A stretch of DNA of 64,000 bases from contig CBDDKB010000002.1 in NCBI GenBank assembly GCA_965229935.1, positions 62,001 through 126,000 of the forward strand, given 5' to 3'. The notes under the pieces are model-generated. The model did not search any database, had not been told where the DNA came from, and saw nothing but the letters and a program-made list of their open reading frames with translations. Below are positions 44,504 to 52,663 of the stretch, piece after piece (within the stretch, counting starts at the first letter, position 1; the number at the start of each line of letters is the position of its first letter). Made by a program: the position numbers and the translations under genes. Source of the stretch: SPJN01 sp965229935 (GTDB taxonomy: Bacteria; Pseudomonadota; Alphaproteobacteria; SPJN01).

Positions 44504-46056
44504 ACTGGGGCCTTGATGCCGAGTTCATCGCAGAAACTGCGGAGCTTGGCGTCAATGTCTGCCATGTCTGTCTCGATCTTTTCCAGCGCAGCGGCGATGG
44601 CGTCGAGCTCGATAGGCTCCTCCTCTTCAAATGTATCGACATAGCGGGGAATGTTCAGGTTGAAGTCGTTTTCTTTAATTTCATCCATATCCGCCTTGTG
44701 GCTGAACTTGTCGACTTCCGCCCGGTCACGATAGCAATCTACAATGCGGTCAATGTCTGCCCGCCGTAGGATGTTCTGGTTCTTCACCTTTTCAAAATGG
44801 GCGCTGGCGTCAATGAATAGAATATGGTCATCGGCTTGACGGCATTTTTTGAACACCAGAATACAGGCGGGGATTGATGTGCCATAGAAAATATTGGCAG
44901 GCAGGCCGATTACGGCATCGAGATAATTCTTCTCCTCAATCAAATAGCGCCGGATATGCCCCTCCGCCGCGCCGCGAAACAGCACGCCATGGGGCAGGAT
45001 AACGGCCATTGTGCCATTATCATCCAAATGATGGATCATGTGCTGGACAAAGGCGAAATCTGCCTTGCTGCTGGGCGCAAGCTTGCCATATTGGGCAAAG
45101 CGGTCGTCGGTTTTGAAGGTTTCCGCCGCGCTCCACTTTGCAGAAAAGGGCGGGTTGGCGACGACAGCCTCAAATTTCATCTCCAGATCATGCTGGGGGT
45201 GTTCCAGCACATCGTCCTGCCGAATGTCGAAATGGCGGTAATGTTCGTCATGCATCAGCATATTCATGCGCGCCAAGTTGTAGGTGGTGCGGTTTAACTC
45301 CTGCCCATAGATCATACCAACCTCTGCCTCATGCCGGATGCGGAGGAGGAGGGAGCCTGACCCACAAGCCGGGTCATAGACGGACTTGATGCGCTGCTTG
45401 CCCGTTGTGACGATCTTGGCAAGGATGGTGGACACTTCGCGCGGGGTATAGAACTCCCCCGCCTTTTTCCCGGCACCCGCCGCAAACTGGCCAATCAGAT
45501 ATTCGTAAGCGTCACCCAGCACGTCTGCGTCTGCTTCGTGTAGTTTGAAGTCGATGCCCTGAAGATGTGTCAGGATTTTGCTGACGAGCGTGTTTTTTGC
45601 TTCTTCTGACTTGCCAAGCTTGGAAGAACTGAGGTCGAGGTCCTCAAACAGCTTGTCGAAATCGTCTTCGGAATCGGTGCCAAGGGTGCTTTGTTCAATA
45701 TTGTTCAGAACACGCTGCAGATCATCCATGATGAACGCGCCATCCTTGCCGCGCTTGGCAAGGGATGAAAACAGCTCAGACGGGGCAAGGAAGTAGCCGA
45801 GTGCGTTTAGCGCGTCTTCCTTGACGGCCTCTAGGATATCCTGGCCGTCCTCTGTGTCTTCGTCAATTTCCAGATAGTGGGTGTCGTCTTGGGTTAGGAT
45901 GCTGTTTGCGTAGTCGTGCAGTTTTTCCGACAGATATTTGTAGAAGATGAAGCCAAGAATATAGTCGCGGAATTCATCCGCGTTCATCTTGCCCCGCAAA
46001 TCGTTGGCAATGGCCCATAGCTGGGCGTCCAAACGCTTCTTTTGCTCTTCTGTCAT
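44500..46056 (-). CDS. hsdM: Type I restriction-modification N6-adenine methyltransferase
   Basis: 518 residues. The N-terminal HsdM domain reads 'LWAIANDLRGKMNADEFRDYILGFIFYKYLSEK'. SAM motif I is 'DPACGSGSLLLRI'. Catalytic motif IV 'NPPF' occurs in 'VVANPPFSAKW', as expected for N6-adenine methylation. 'FYTPREV' precedes motif I. It heads the hsdM-hsdS-hsdR operon; a promoter should lie in the 92 bp that separate it from the deoxynucleoside kinase-like gene. The genes have higher GC than the neighbouring nucleotide operon, suggesting separate origins within the island. Confidence 0.96.
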   Translation of the reverse strand: MTEEQKKRLDAQLWAIANDLRGKMNADEFRDYILGFIFYKYLSEKLHDYANSILTQDDTHYLEIDEDTEDGQDILEAVKEDALNALGYFLAPSELFSSLAKRGKDGAFIMDDLQRVLNNIEQSTLGTDSEDDFDKLFEDLDLSSSKLGKSEEAKNTLVSKILTHLQGIDFKLHEADADVLGDAYEYLIGQFAAGAGKKAGEFYTPREVSTILAKIVTTGKQRIKSVYDPACGSGSLLLRIRHEAEVGMIYGQELNRTTYNLARMNMLMHDEHYRHFDIRQDDVLEHPQHDLEMKFEAVVANPPFSAKWSAAETFKTDDRFAQYGKLAPSSKADFAFVQHMIHHLDDNGTMAVILPHGVLFRGAAEGHIRRYLIEEKNYLDAVIGLPANIFYGTSIPACILVFKKCRQADDHILFIDASAHFEKVKNQNILRRADIDRIVDCYRDRAEVDKFSHKADMDEIKENDFNLNIPRYVDTFEEEEPIELDAIAAALEKIETDMADIDAKLRSFCDELGIKAPV

Positions 46057-46148
46057 GTAAATCCCCTGATCTCGCCCAATGCGGGCGAATGCCTTCTGAC
46101 CGTTTTACGGTGATTTGGGGGGCTTTGTCACGGGGTTTGGGTGATTAA

Positions 46149-46754
46149 CTATAGAGGTTTGGTGGAGATGTATCGATGCACCAACGCTAATGCTTCGCTG
46201 ACATCGTTCGTAGAGTTCGCGAAATCAAGTTTCTCCGAGTTTATCGTTATAACCCGCTCGGGAAACGGAAACTCGTCCACAACTTGATCGATTGAGGCAT
46301 TTAGTGCAGCAAGATAATCCAGATGCATGCTTTCCTCTTCGGGCCGATTTCGGCCCTTCACGCGTTTGAGAGATTCTTCTGCCGAACACTGAATGTGGAT
46401 AAGAAAATCAGGGTACTTATTGACACTCAGCACGTGATCGTAAACGGTCTGGAATACTGCACGCTCTTCACCTTCAAGATTGAGATTGGCGTAGGCAAGG
46501 TCCATTAACAGAGAAGTGTCTAGAGCAAGATGCTCAGCGCTTGTATTCGCATTACGCACTTGGCTGTAATGCTGTAGTAGGAAGGCAAGTTCGGTCTCGA
46601 AGCTGAATTGTTGCGGGTTGTCGTAGAACTGTTTGAAAAAGGGATTGGCGCGGAAGTTCTCGTACAAGCAGTTGAAGCCCGCACCTTCTAATCGCTCTGC
46701 TAAAGTGGTTTTGCCACTTGCGATACATCCAATAATCTCAGTTCGCATTGTCAT
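46149..46754 (-). CDS. Deoxynucleoside kinase-like protein
   Basis: 201 residues. The P-loop 'GCIASGKTT' (about 9-17) is typical of dNK-family kinases. 'ENFRANPFFKQFYDNPQQFSFETELAFLLQHYSQV' resembles the 'E..N.....FY..p..fsf..Q..fL' region of deoxynucleoside kinases. 'DTSLLMDLAYANLN' occupies the place of the DRS motif but is altered. 'RNRPEE' may be a lid. Family function is phosphorylation of deoxynucleosides, and the substrate is not determined. It is the last gene of a four-gene operon. Its start overlaps the DCD-like stop (ATGA). Confidence 0.78.
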   Translation of the reverse strand: MTMRTEIIGCIASGKTTLAERLEGAGFNCLYENFRANPFFKQFYDNPQQFSFETELAFLLQHYSQVRNANTSAEHLALDTSLLMDLAYANLNLEGEERAVFQTVYDHVLSVNKYPDFLIHIQCSAEESLKRVKGRNRPEEESMHLDYLAALNASIDQVVDEFPFPERVITINSEKLDFANSTNDVSEALALVHRYISTKPL

Positions 46755-47830
46755 TTATTGGAAGTGTTTGCTGCGGGCTTACGTGAATCGAGGTTTTGTG
46801 TTTGGTCAACTTGCGTATTATTGGCATTCTGTTTTTTTGTGGTATTGGCTGCGGTTCCCAGGTTAGTTGTTTCGCGTGTGTCAGTATTAGTTTGGGAATC
46901 CTTGGCCTGACGTTTTTGAATAATTTTCTCTAACTCGAAAATCTGTTCACGTAGATTTGTGACGTCGTCTTTGACGCTCCCAACTAAATCTAGGTTAGCT
47001 TGAATAATGCTGTATATTCCAAAGTATATTCCGAAGGCTCCTGCGATCCCTGCTACGTAGGCAATGCGCCGAGCCCATTTTATGTAAGTGATGGCTTCGT
47101 TGGCTTTGTCTGTGGCATCTTTAACGGCGCTGGGGATCGAGCTTCTAATAGAAGAGTGAGCATTCGCTCCATCATGTTGGGCTTTTTTGAAGTAGTCGAT
47201 TGCATCTCTATATCGCTTTTCTACAGGGAAAGGTGCTAGCTTCGGTTGGTCACTTCTCTTTTCTGTTGCACCACCATCCCACTTGAAGTGGGGGGTGAGT
47301 TTTGTAAATTCAGCCCAAATGAAATCGCCGCCTTGTTTGAAAGAGTATTCATTGTTGGTCAGATTGTGAATCGGAACCAACAAACGCCCGGCAAAACCAG
47401 GATCGACGAGTGGCCCGGTGCCTAATAGCAAGCCTCTATGCACTAATGTTATGTGAAGATTAAACCTTACAGCGATATATTCTGGCAGCCGAAATGTTTC
47501 AGCAGTTTCGACAAATGCGATTGAGTTAGCAGGAAGCGTGAAGAATTCTTCCTTTTCGAGAGGAATTGTTCGCAGCTTTTCCTCCTCGTCCCAATAATGA
47601 TATCGATCGCCGATTTTGCAGGATATGGAAGCCGATTTCACATCTTTTTCATGATCAAATGGAAATACCATTCCGGTTTGTTTGATGTAGTCGACGAGGT
47701 CGGATGAATTTAGGAGACCGGAAGGAATATCGGTAAACGGGTCGGTCGACTCCCTTTCTAAGAAGCGCTTTTCAGCGTCCTTATCATTAGGAGGAAAACA
47801 ATCTCGCAAGTTCATTGTAAGTGCCTTCAT
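46751..47830 (-). CDS. dCTP-deaminase/dUTPase-fold protein with TM and coiled coil
   Basis: 359 residues. A dCTP-deaminase-like beta core covers about 67-178: 'SASISCKIGDRYHYW', 'FFTLPANSIAFVETAETFRLPEYIAVRFNLH', 'GTGPLVDPGFAGRLLVPIHNLTNNEYSFKQGGDFIWAEF'. The D-P-G-F motif (143-146) is retained. The R-S-S-x2-R-type motif is not evident, and the catalytic Glu of Dcd aligns with P153. Deaminase activity is therefore doubtful. A TM segment (about 255-275), a coiled coil (about 285-308) and a Gln/Asn/Thr-rich tail follow. The start overlaps the PurA-like stop by 4 bp. Sensing or binding a nucleotide at the membrane is one inference. Confidence 0.72.
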   Translation of the reverse strand: MKALTMNLRDCFPPNDKDAEKRFLERESTDPFTDIPSGLLNSSDLVDYIKQTGMVFPFDHEKDVKSASISCKIGDRYHYWDEEEKLRTIPLEKEEFFTLPANSIAFVETAETFRLPEYIAVRFNLHITLVHRGLLLGTGPLVDPGFAGRLLVPIHNLTNNEYSFKQGGDFIWAEFTKLTPHFKWDGGATEKRSDQPKLAPFPVEKRYRDAIDYFKKAQHDGANAHSSIRSSIPSAVKDATDKANEAITYIKWARRIAYVAGIAGAFGIYFGIYSIIQANLDLVGSVKDDVTNLREQIFELEKIIQKRQAKDSQTNTDTRETTNLGTAANTTKKQNANNTQVDQTQNLDSRKPAANTSNK

Positions 47831-48870
47831 GCCTTGAGCAGGGATACTTTGCTATCCATATTCTCAATGACAATCGCTTTACCTGTGCCGACAAAATCGA
47901 TTGAGCGTCTAATCTGTTCGGAAAGTATTGTGAGTTCGTTGTAGATGCGATCGCTCAAGTGTAGTTGATTGTGGCAATTATAGTCCAGATAATCGACATG
48001 GTTCATGACGAGGGTCGTCGGTCTGTTCGCAATGATTGCTTGTTTCACAACTTCAGCATCAAATTCGGCCACTCGACGGATGTTCTTTGTAACGGTCGTT
48101 CTTTCCGTTAATGGCTCTTGGGAGCCGCTTGCAGAGGTGACGTTACCCCAACTTGTTTCATTGGGAAGTGGACCAGAATTGCCCGCAACTCGAATTGGAA
48201 ATGCGCGGATGACCATAACGATTTCATCAACAGACAATGGACTCAGGCCAACTTCCGATACAAATGCAGCGGCAGTGGTGTCTCTACTGGTTGTGTAGGG
48301 AAAGCAATCGGCATGTAGCAAGGAAAGTCCAAACCCTTGCGTGCCCTCAATTAGGATACGTTTGTTGTTGTCCAGAGCATTGTCAAGAATATGGCATGTT
48401 TCGCGAACGAATGGTTTTAATGCATCGTGATCCTTTGCGAGGGTAAGCTCAGGGTTTCGCGATACTCTTTCCAACACTGCCGCGCCGGTTCCGCTAGCAG
48501 TTGAGCCGATGCGTTTGTTCAAGCCGGTTGAGCGTTCCGCTTCGCGGTGTCGCTCCTCGATTATGACCGCATTGGGGTCGATCATAATATTTTCGGGTGA
48601 GCCTCGAACTGAAGTAATTTCATTTAGTAGGATGTCGGGATTGATGTATGAACCAGCGGCCACAACTGAAGTGACGCCATCCAAGAGGGAAGCTGTCGGC
48701 AGGTGCTGAAATATGCGCTCTTGGCCCCACTTATCAACAACAGTATGCCCAGAGTTGGGGCCGCCAACGCGCACTGCAAATTTGGCGTTACGTTGACTGG
48801 CTAACCAATGAGAAACCTTGCCTTTCCCTTCTGACCCGAATTGTCCACCAACGACTACTGAAACTGGCAC
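47827..48870 (-). CDS. Short adenylosuccinate-synthetase-family (PurA/PurZ-like) protein
   Basis: 347 residues, about 80 fewer than housekeeping PurA. The P-loop-like start is 'GGQFGSEGKGK', where Ser13 replaces the catalytic Asp of canonical 'WGDEGKGK'. The catalytic His is kept in 'GGPNSGHT' (H42). 'GTQGFGLSLLHADCFPYTTSRDTTA' and 'PLTERTTVTKNIRRVAEFD' match the PurA substrate and aspartate-loop regions. The GTP motif is altered to 'NHVD'. The family makes an aspartate adduct of a purine nucleotide. Short length and Asp-to-Ser suggest a PurZ-like or other substrate rather than IMP. Position 2 of the operon; 3 bp follow the fusion gene's stop. Confidence 0.8.
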   Translation of the reverse strand: MPVSVVVGGQFGSEGKGKVSHWLASQRNAKFAVRVGGPNSGHTVVDKWGQERIFQHLPTASLLDGVTSVVAAGSYINPDILLNEITSVRGSPENIMIDPNAVIIEERHREAERSTGLNKRIGSTASGTGAAVLERVSRNPELTLAKDHDALKPFVRETCHILDNALDNNKRILIEGTQGFGLSLLHADCFPYTTSRDTTAAAFVSEVGLSPLSVDEIVMVIRAFPIRVAGNSGPLPNETSWGNVTSASGSQEPLTERTTVTKNIRRVAEFDAEVVKQAIIANRPTTLVMNHVDYLDYNCHNQLHLSDRIYNELTILSEQIRRSIDFVGTGKAIVIENMDSKVSLLKA

Positions 48871-48873
48871 GAC

Positions 48874-50979
48874 CTATTTCCCCTCACCCATAGCAGGGCG
48901 CAACAGCGCCCTCACTTTGTCTTGCAGTTTATTGATCGTTTGACAATTTTCAATTGTAATGTGTGCAAGTTGCCCCAAATCTGCAGTTTCGGACTCAACT
49001 TGAGCTTTGTCTGCTTTGGTGAATTCTTCACTTGAGTAGCCAGCTTTGATGTATCTGAGTTCTCGTGTCGCGGTGGGGGCTGAGATATGGATGTGCTTGA
49101 ACCCGGGGCCAAAAAGCTCAACCAAGGTACTGTGGTCTTCTCGCCACCGCATGCCGTCTATCACGATTTCGTTGTGATCCTTCAGATCTTGTGCCAGTGC
49201 GTTTACAAGCCAGCGCTGCCCCTTTTCAAGATGAATACGGGTACCAATTTCTTGAAGGTTCTCACGATTTACTTCGCGCCCTTCCTCGCGAAGCAGTTTC
49301 TCGAGTACGAGGCTAAATCTGTTTGAGACGTAGCCCCTTTTGTTGAGATATTGAGCAGTGGTGGTCTTGCCGGAATAAATTTGCCCGCTAATTCCTACTG
49401 CACGTCGAGATGTCCAAAGTGAAGTATCAACTTCAAGGTCCGGAATAATAAGGTATTCTTCATCTTTATTGCCAAGAGCTTCAAACTTTCCAGTCCAAAA
49501 GAAAAGGCCCACGACGGCTGCGGTAATGGCATCTAGTTCGTCGTGATTAACATTGCCGTCGATATATGGGCCACGGATCCCAAATCTATGCAGTCCTTGA
49601 GCGAGATGGTCTAGTCCCTTCCTCTTCCGGACGATCCCCATAATGTCTTGCGCTGCGCCGGGGTAGCTTTCGATTACAGGAATTCCAACCTTTCGGAGCT
49701 CGTTTGCGAGTCGAATACCACGGGCGGTAAGCCTTTGCATGCTGGGAATTAGTGCCGGATAAACGTTTACGCCTCTCCGTTTTAAAGTTCGCTCGCATTG
49801 GCGCATGATACCAATTTCCTGACGCATGGGGTCGTCGTCGAAAACGCTGGTTCTTCCGAAAGGAAGGGACAACGGGGAGTCAATAGAAACCAGAGTGGGG
49901 TTTGCTCTGATTGTCTCTCCAATGATCTCCGTGTCTGTTGAAAGCACTTTTGTGGAAGCATTTTTGCCTTTGAGTAGGCTCCATCCGGTAGGGCGCTTTT
50001 CTGAGCCGGTTAAATCAATGCCGACGATTTTTAGGTCGTTTAGCGGGACGATCTTGTTCAATTGCTTGTATGTAATTGATGGTCCAGTTTTTCCTTTTGG
50101 CTTAGGCAGATAATATCTATTGCGACCCTCGGTTGATTTTTTTGTAGCGAATGAAATAGTTGCTTCATTTTGGGCAAATCGATGTTGGTGGAAATTTGGT
50201 ATTGGCGTTTGGTTTGCTAGTTCAGAAACGCAATGATCCAAGATCGCTTTCATTTTCTCAGTATCGAAATAGTTATATTTTATTAGGCGTTTCCCAGCAC
50301 TCAAATCACCAGAGCGATAATCTTGCCAAAGGACCGGAGCGAACTCCCCTTTGATATCTTGGGTGTCGTCGCTGCGCGAAATGCCTAATGCAAGCTCAAT
50401 TTCTTTTTGCCCCCCGGTAAGGCCAATTCGCTTGCACAAATAGCGTAAGTCGACATGGCTGTCGGGGAACTTTAAATCTGGAAATTCCTTCTTAAGAAAT
50501 TTGAGATCAAATTGTTGGCCGTTGAATGTGACCAAGCATTTTGCAGCAGATATTATCCTTTTAAGCTTTTCAGGGTTTTCTCCGGCAATGTGTGGATAAA
50601 ACTCTCCGTCAAAATTCACACCTACCACAGTTATTGAATCGTAGTAGAGGCTAAGTCCTGTTGTTTCTATATCTAAGAAAACCGTTTCCTTGGGATAGCT
50701 TAAAGCTACCCGATAATGTTCCCGGCTATTGAGGCGTTGACCAAAATAGTCAGCATCACCGAGTTTTAGAGCATCAAGCGATGCGGTTGCCTCGTAATAT
50801 AAATTTTGTGCGTGCTTTGAAAGATGAGATCGAGAACTGAACAAATCTCTCTGAGTAGCTTGTGAATTATGAATTAGATGGTTTCTGAAGGCAGCTAAAC
50901 TATCTATGCCTTCGGCCCATAGCTTTTGTTCTCGTTCTGCCGAGATACCGCGAATTTGAACAAGGGAACGATCTAGCAT
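48874..50979 (-). CDS. DEDD exonuclease-DUF429-P-loop kinase fusion
   Basis: 701 residues. An HhH-like region (about 5-40) precedes a YprB/RNase-H-like DEDD exonuclease domain (about 95-250: D103/E105 in 'LDIETTG', D158 in 'FNGQQFD', D239 in 'YNYFDT'). A DUF429-like domain follows (about 315-495: 'IVGIDLTGSEKRPTGW', 'SIDSPLSLP', 'NHDELDAITAA'). The C-terminus is a nucleotide-kinase-like P-loop domain ('GISGQIYSGKTTTAQYL', about 529-545), resembling dephospho-CoA or nucleoside-monophosphate kinases. This triple fusion was not recognised as a known family. It heads the four-gene nucleotide operon and may process DNA ends or nucleotides. All catalytic assignments are by motif only. Confidence 0.75.
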   Translation of the reverse strand: MLDRSLVQIRGISAEREQKLWAEGIDSLAAFRNHLIHNSQATQRDLFSSRSHLSKHAQNLYYEATASLDALKLGDADYFGQRLNSREHYRVALSYPKETVFLDIETTGLSLYYDSITVVGVNFDGEFYPHIAGENPEKLKRIISAAKCLVTFNGQQFDLKFLKKEFPDLKFPDSHVDLRYLCKRIGLTGGQKEIELALGISRSDDTQDIKGEFAPVLWQDYRSGDLSAGKRLIKYNYFDTEKMKAILDHCVSELANQTPIPNFHQHRFAQNEATISFATKKSTEGRNRYYLPKPKGKTGPSITYKQLNKIVPLNDLKIVGIDLTGSEKRPTGWSLLKGKNASTKVLSTDTEIIGETIRANPTLVSIDSPLSLPFGRTSVFDDDPMRQEIGIMRQCERTLKRRGVNVYPALIPSMQRLTARGIRLANELRKVGIPVIESYPGAAQDIMGIVRKRKGLDHLAQGLHRFGIRGPYIDGNVNHDELDAITAAVVGLFFWTGKFEALGNKDEEYLIIPDLEVDTSLWTSRRAVGISGQIYSGKTTTAQYLNKRGYVSNRFSLVLEKLLREEGREVNRENLQEIGTRIHLEKGQRWLVNALAQDLKDHNEIVIDGMRWREDHSTLVELFGPGFKHIHISAPTATRELRYIKAGYSSEEFTKADKAQVESETADLGQLAHITIENCQTINKLQDKVRALLRPAMGEGK

Positions 50980-51144
50980 GCTTTAGAATCAGTTTTGAGG
51001 AGCCTCTTCGTGATCCAAGGTAGGCTACAAAATTGAATTGGTCCAATTTCAAATAAGCGCTATGCCACGACATAGGATGTTGAGCTGCGGTTTAGCGGTC
51101 TATCGTGAGCAGGGGGCTAAAGCATCTAAGCATCAAATCCAAAT

Positions 51145-51169
51145 AGGTGGACAAAAAGGTGGATATAAA
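51145..51169 (+). repeat. Arm-type direct repeats near attR
   Basis: AGGTGGACA followed by AAAGGTGGATATAAA matches the tandem repeats at 34961-34985 in the same orientation, 51 bp inside attR. This supports a recombinase-binding role and confirms the island's right end. Confidence 0.5.
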
Positions 51170-51219
51170 ATCCATCTCAACCACATAATCAAATAATATC
51201 AATGCGCTAGATAAAGTAA

Positions 51220-51234
51220 GTGGTGCCGCAAGAG
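51220..51234. repeat. attR copy within tRNA-Thr 3' end
   Basis: GTGGTGCCGCAAGAG is the complement of the tRNA acceptor end including CCA and is identical to 34816-34830. Integration regenerated a complete tRNA on this side. Confidence 0.88.
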
Positions 51235-51296
51235 AGACTTGAACTCCCGACCCCCTGATTACAAATCAGGTGCTCTACCAGCTGAGCTATTGCGGC
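51221..51296 (-). tRNA. tRNA-Thr (anticodon TGT)
   Basis: A 76-nt cloverleaf: acceptor GCCGCAA/TTGCGGC, D-arm GCTC/GAGC, anticodon arm CCTGA-TTTGTAA-TCAGG, T-arm GGGAG-TTCAAGT-CTCTC, and encoded CCA. Anticodon TGT reads threonine codons. It is intact although it is the island's attachment target. Confidence 0.95.
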
Positions 51297-51470
51297 ATCC
51301 GGCGCGCAGGGTCCGTGACAGAGTCGCGGGGCGCGCCGAAAAGTGTCGGCACATTATGGTGCTTTTCCGGGCTTCGCAAGGTCATTCCTGCCGCAGGCTG
51401 CAGTTTTTTCCATCCTGTGCAAAAACAAGAGAAATCACACTTTTTCAATACGATAGAGCCCCGATAGCGC

Positions 51471-52643
51471 TTAGTCGGGCAGGGCGGCCAGGAAAAATCG
51501 TTGTGCATTCAGTCCCATAACCTTGGCAATATCATCATCGGCCAGTCCGCGGGCCCGCAAGGCGTCTGACACCATGCCAACACCGCTTGTATCAAACCCT
51601 GTGCTGACCGCCCCATCAAAGTCAGAGCCTAAGGCAATATGCTCCACCCCGATTAGATTGATGGCATAGATCATCGCGTCGGCAATTTTTTCCGGGCTTT
51701 TGCCACAAACAGCCCCTTCAAAATAGCCGATACCGATCAACGCGCCATTCTGCTTCAGCCGCATTAATTGCGCGTCAGACAGGTTGCGATTGCCGCCACA
51801 GGTGCCCTTAACCCCGGTGTGAGACACAACAACCGGGCGCGTTGCCATATCCAGCACATCTTCAATCGCTGCGGGCGACGCATGGGCGAGGTCAATAATC
51901 ATGTTGAGCGTCTCCATACGTTTTATGACCTTGCGGCCAAGTTCTGTCAGGCCATATTTATGTTCCCCGTGGGCTGAACCTGCGACCTCATTATCAAAAA
52001 AATGGGCGAGGCCGCCCATGCGGGCGCCAGCCTCAAACAAAAGATCAACAGCGCCGAGCTCATTTTCAATTGGTTGCATGCCTTCAAGGCCTAACAGGCC
52101 GCCCATAACAGCTTGACCTGCCGCGCGGTCAGAAACCAGCCTTTGCAGGTCTGCCTTGGTTTTAATAACCCGCAATGTGCCGCCTGATTGGTCTGCAAAG
52201 TCATGCAGCTTTCGCATTTGATAAAGCGCGCGGTTCTGTATTGCCCCCTTGCCGAACCAGGCGTTGGTCGGATAACCGCTCGCCATCGTAAGGGGCGGCA
52301 ACATGTCGGTGTCAGAGGGGTTGGACTCGAAATTCTGACCGACAGGCGTCTTGGTCACAATACCATATACTTGCAGCGCAACCTGCCCTTCGGCGAGGCG
52401 GGGCACATCAACCTGCCCATAGCTGTTGCGTGCCAGTAAATCACGGTTCCACAATAAAGGATCGGCGTGAAGGTCGGTTACAAAACTTGTACGGTTTTGC
52501 ATCCGGCTTTGTTCCGTAATGTCATAGGGGCCGTATTGATCAACTGCGTTCATAAACCTGTCGGCGATCTGGCCGGCCAGTGTGAAAAACAAAATAATGC
52601 TGATAACAATCAGTGCACCAACAAGTTTCAGTGCGGTTTTCAT
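51471..52643 (-). CDS. Membrane dipeptidase-like peptidase (M19)
   Basis: About 390 residues. A hydrophobic N-terminal segment (about 5-24) indicates export or anchoring. The M19 zinc site is visible: 'TDLHADPLLWNRDLL' (H-x-D), 'VVSHTGVKG' and 'LGSDFDG'. The enzyme cleaves dipeptides, and substrates in bacteria include D-amino-acid dipeptides. ATG 52643 with GGAGAG before it was chosen over a TTG at 52703 that would overlap the sulfatase stop. Two genes (sulfatase, then dipeptidase) are arranged head-to-tail with 20 bp between, suggesting co-expression. Confidence 0.86.
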   Translation of the reverse strand: MKTALKLVGALIVISIILFFTLAGQIADRFMNAVDQYGPYDITEQSRMQNRTSFVTDLHADPLLWNRDLLARNSYGQVDVPRLAEGQVALQVYGIVTKTPVGQNFESNPSDTDMLPPLTMASGYPTNAWFGKGAIQNRALYQMRKLHDFADQSGGTLRVIKTKADLQRLVSDRAAGQAVMGGLLGLEGMQPIENELGAVDLLFEAGARMGGLAHFFDNEVAGSAHGEHKYGLTELGRKVIKRMETLNMIIDLAHASPAAIEDVLDMATRPVVVSHTGVKGTCGGNRNLSDAQLMRLKQNGALIGIGYFEGAVCGKSPEKIADAMIYAINLIGVEHIALGSDFDGAVSTGFDTSGVGMVSDALRARGLADDDIAKVMGLNAQRFFLAALPD

Positions 52644-52663
52644 GGGGCTCTCCTGCCAGAAAT

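Larger units (their letters stand above)
34816..51234. mobile_element. tRNA-Thr-targeted integrative island with defence cargo
   Basis: The element spans about 16.4 kb between copies of a 15-bp repeat GTGGTGCCGCAAGAG. One copy is the 3' end of an intact tRNA-Thr. A P4-type tyrosine integrase lies just inside the left end. The interior holds small excisionase-like proteins, a HUH-like protein, a type I restriction-modification system and a nucleotide-metabolism-like operon. Gene style changes: the 36-38 kb and 46-51 kb parts are visibly more AT-rich than the flanking chromosome. No conjugation, phage structural or packaging genes are visible, so it is probably mobilised by others or by excision only. 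Confidence 0.88.

Noticed and set aside
46149..50979. Complete phage-type diaminopurine (Z-genome) pathway
   Set aside because: Only the PurA-like member resembles PurZ. No dATP hydrolase DatZ, MazZ-type pyrophosphatase or DpoZ-like polymerase was found in the window.
34816..51234. Prophage interpretation of the island
   Set aside because: No capsid, terminase, portal or tail genes are visible; the contents fit a P4-like or genomic island.
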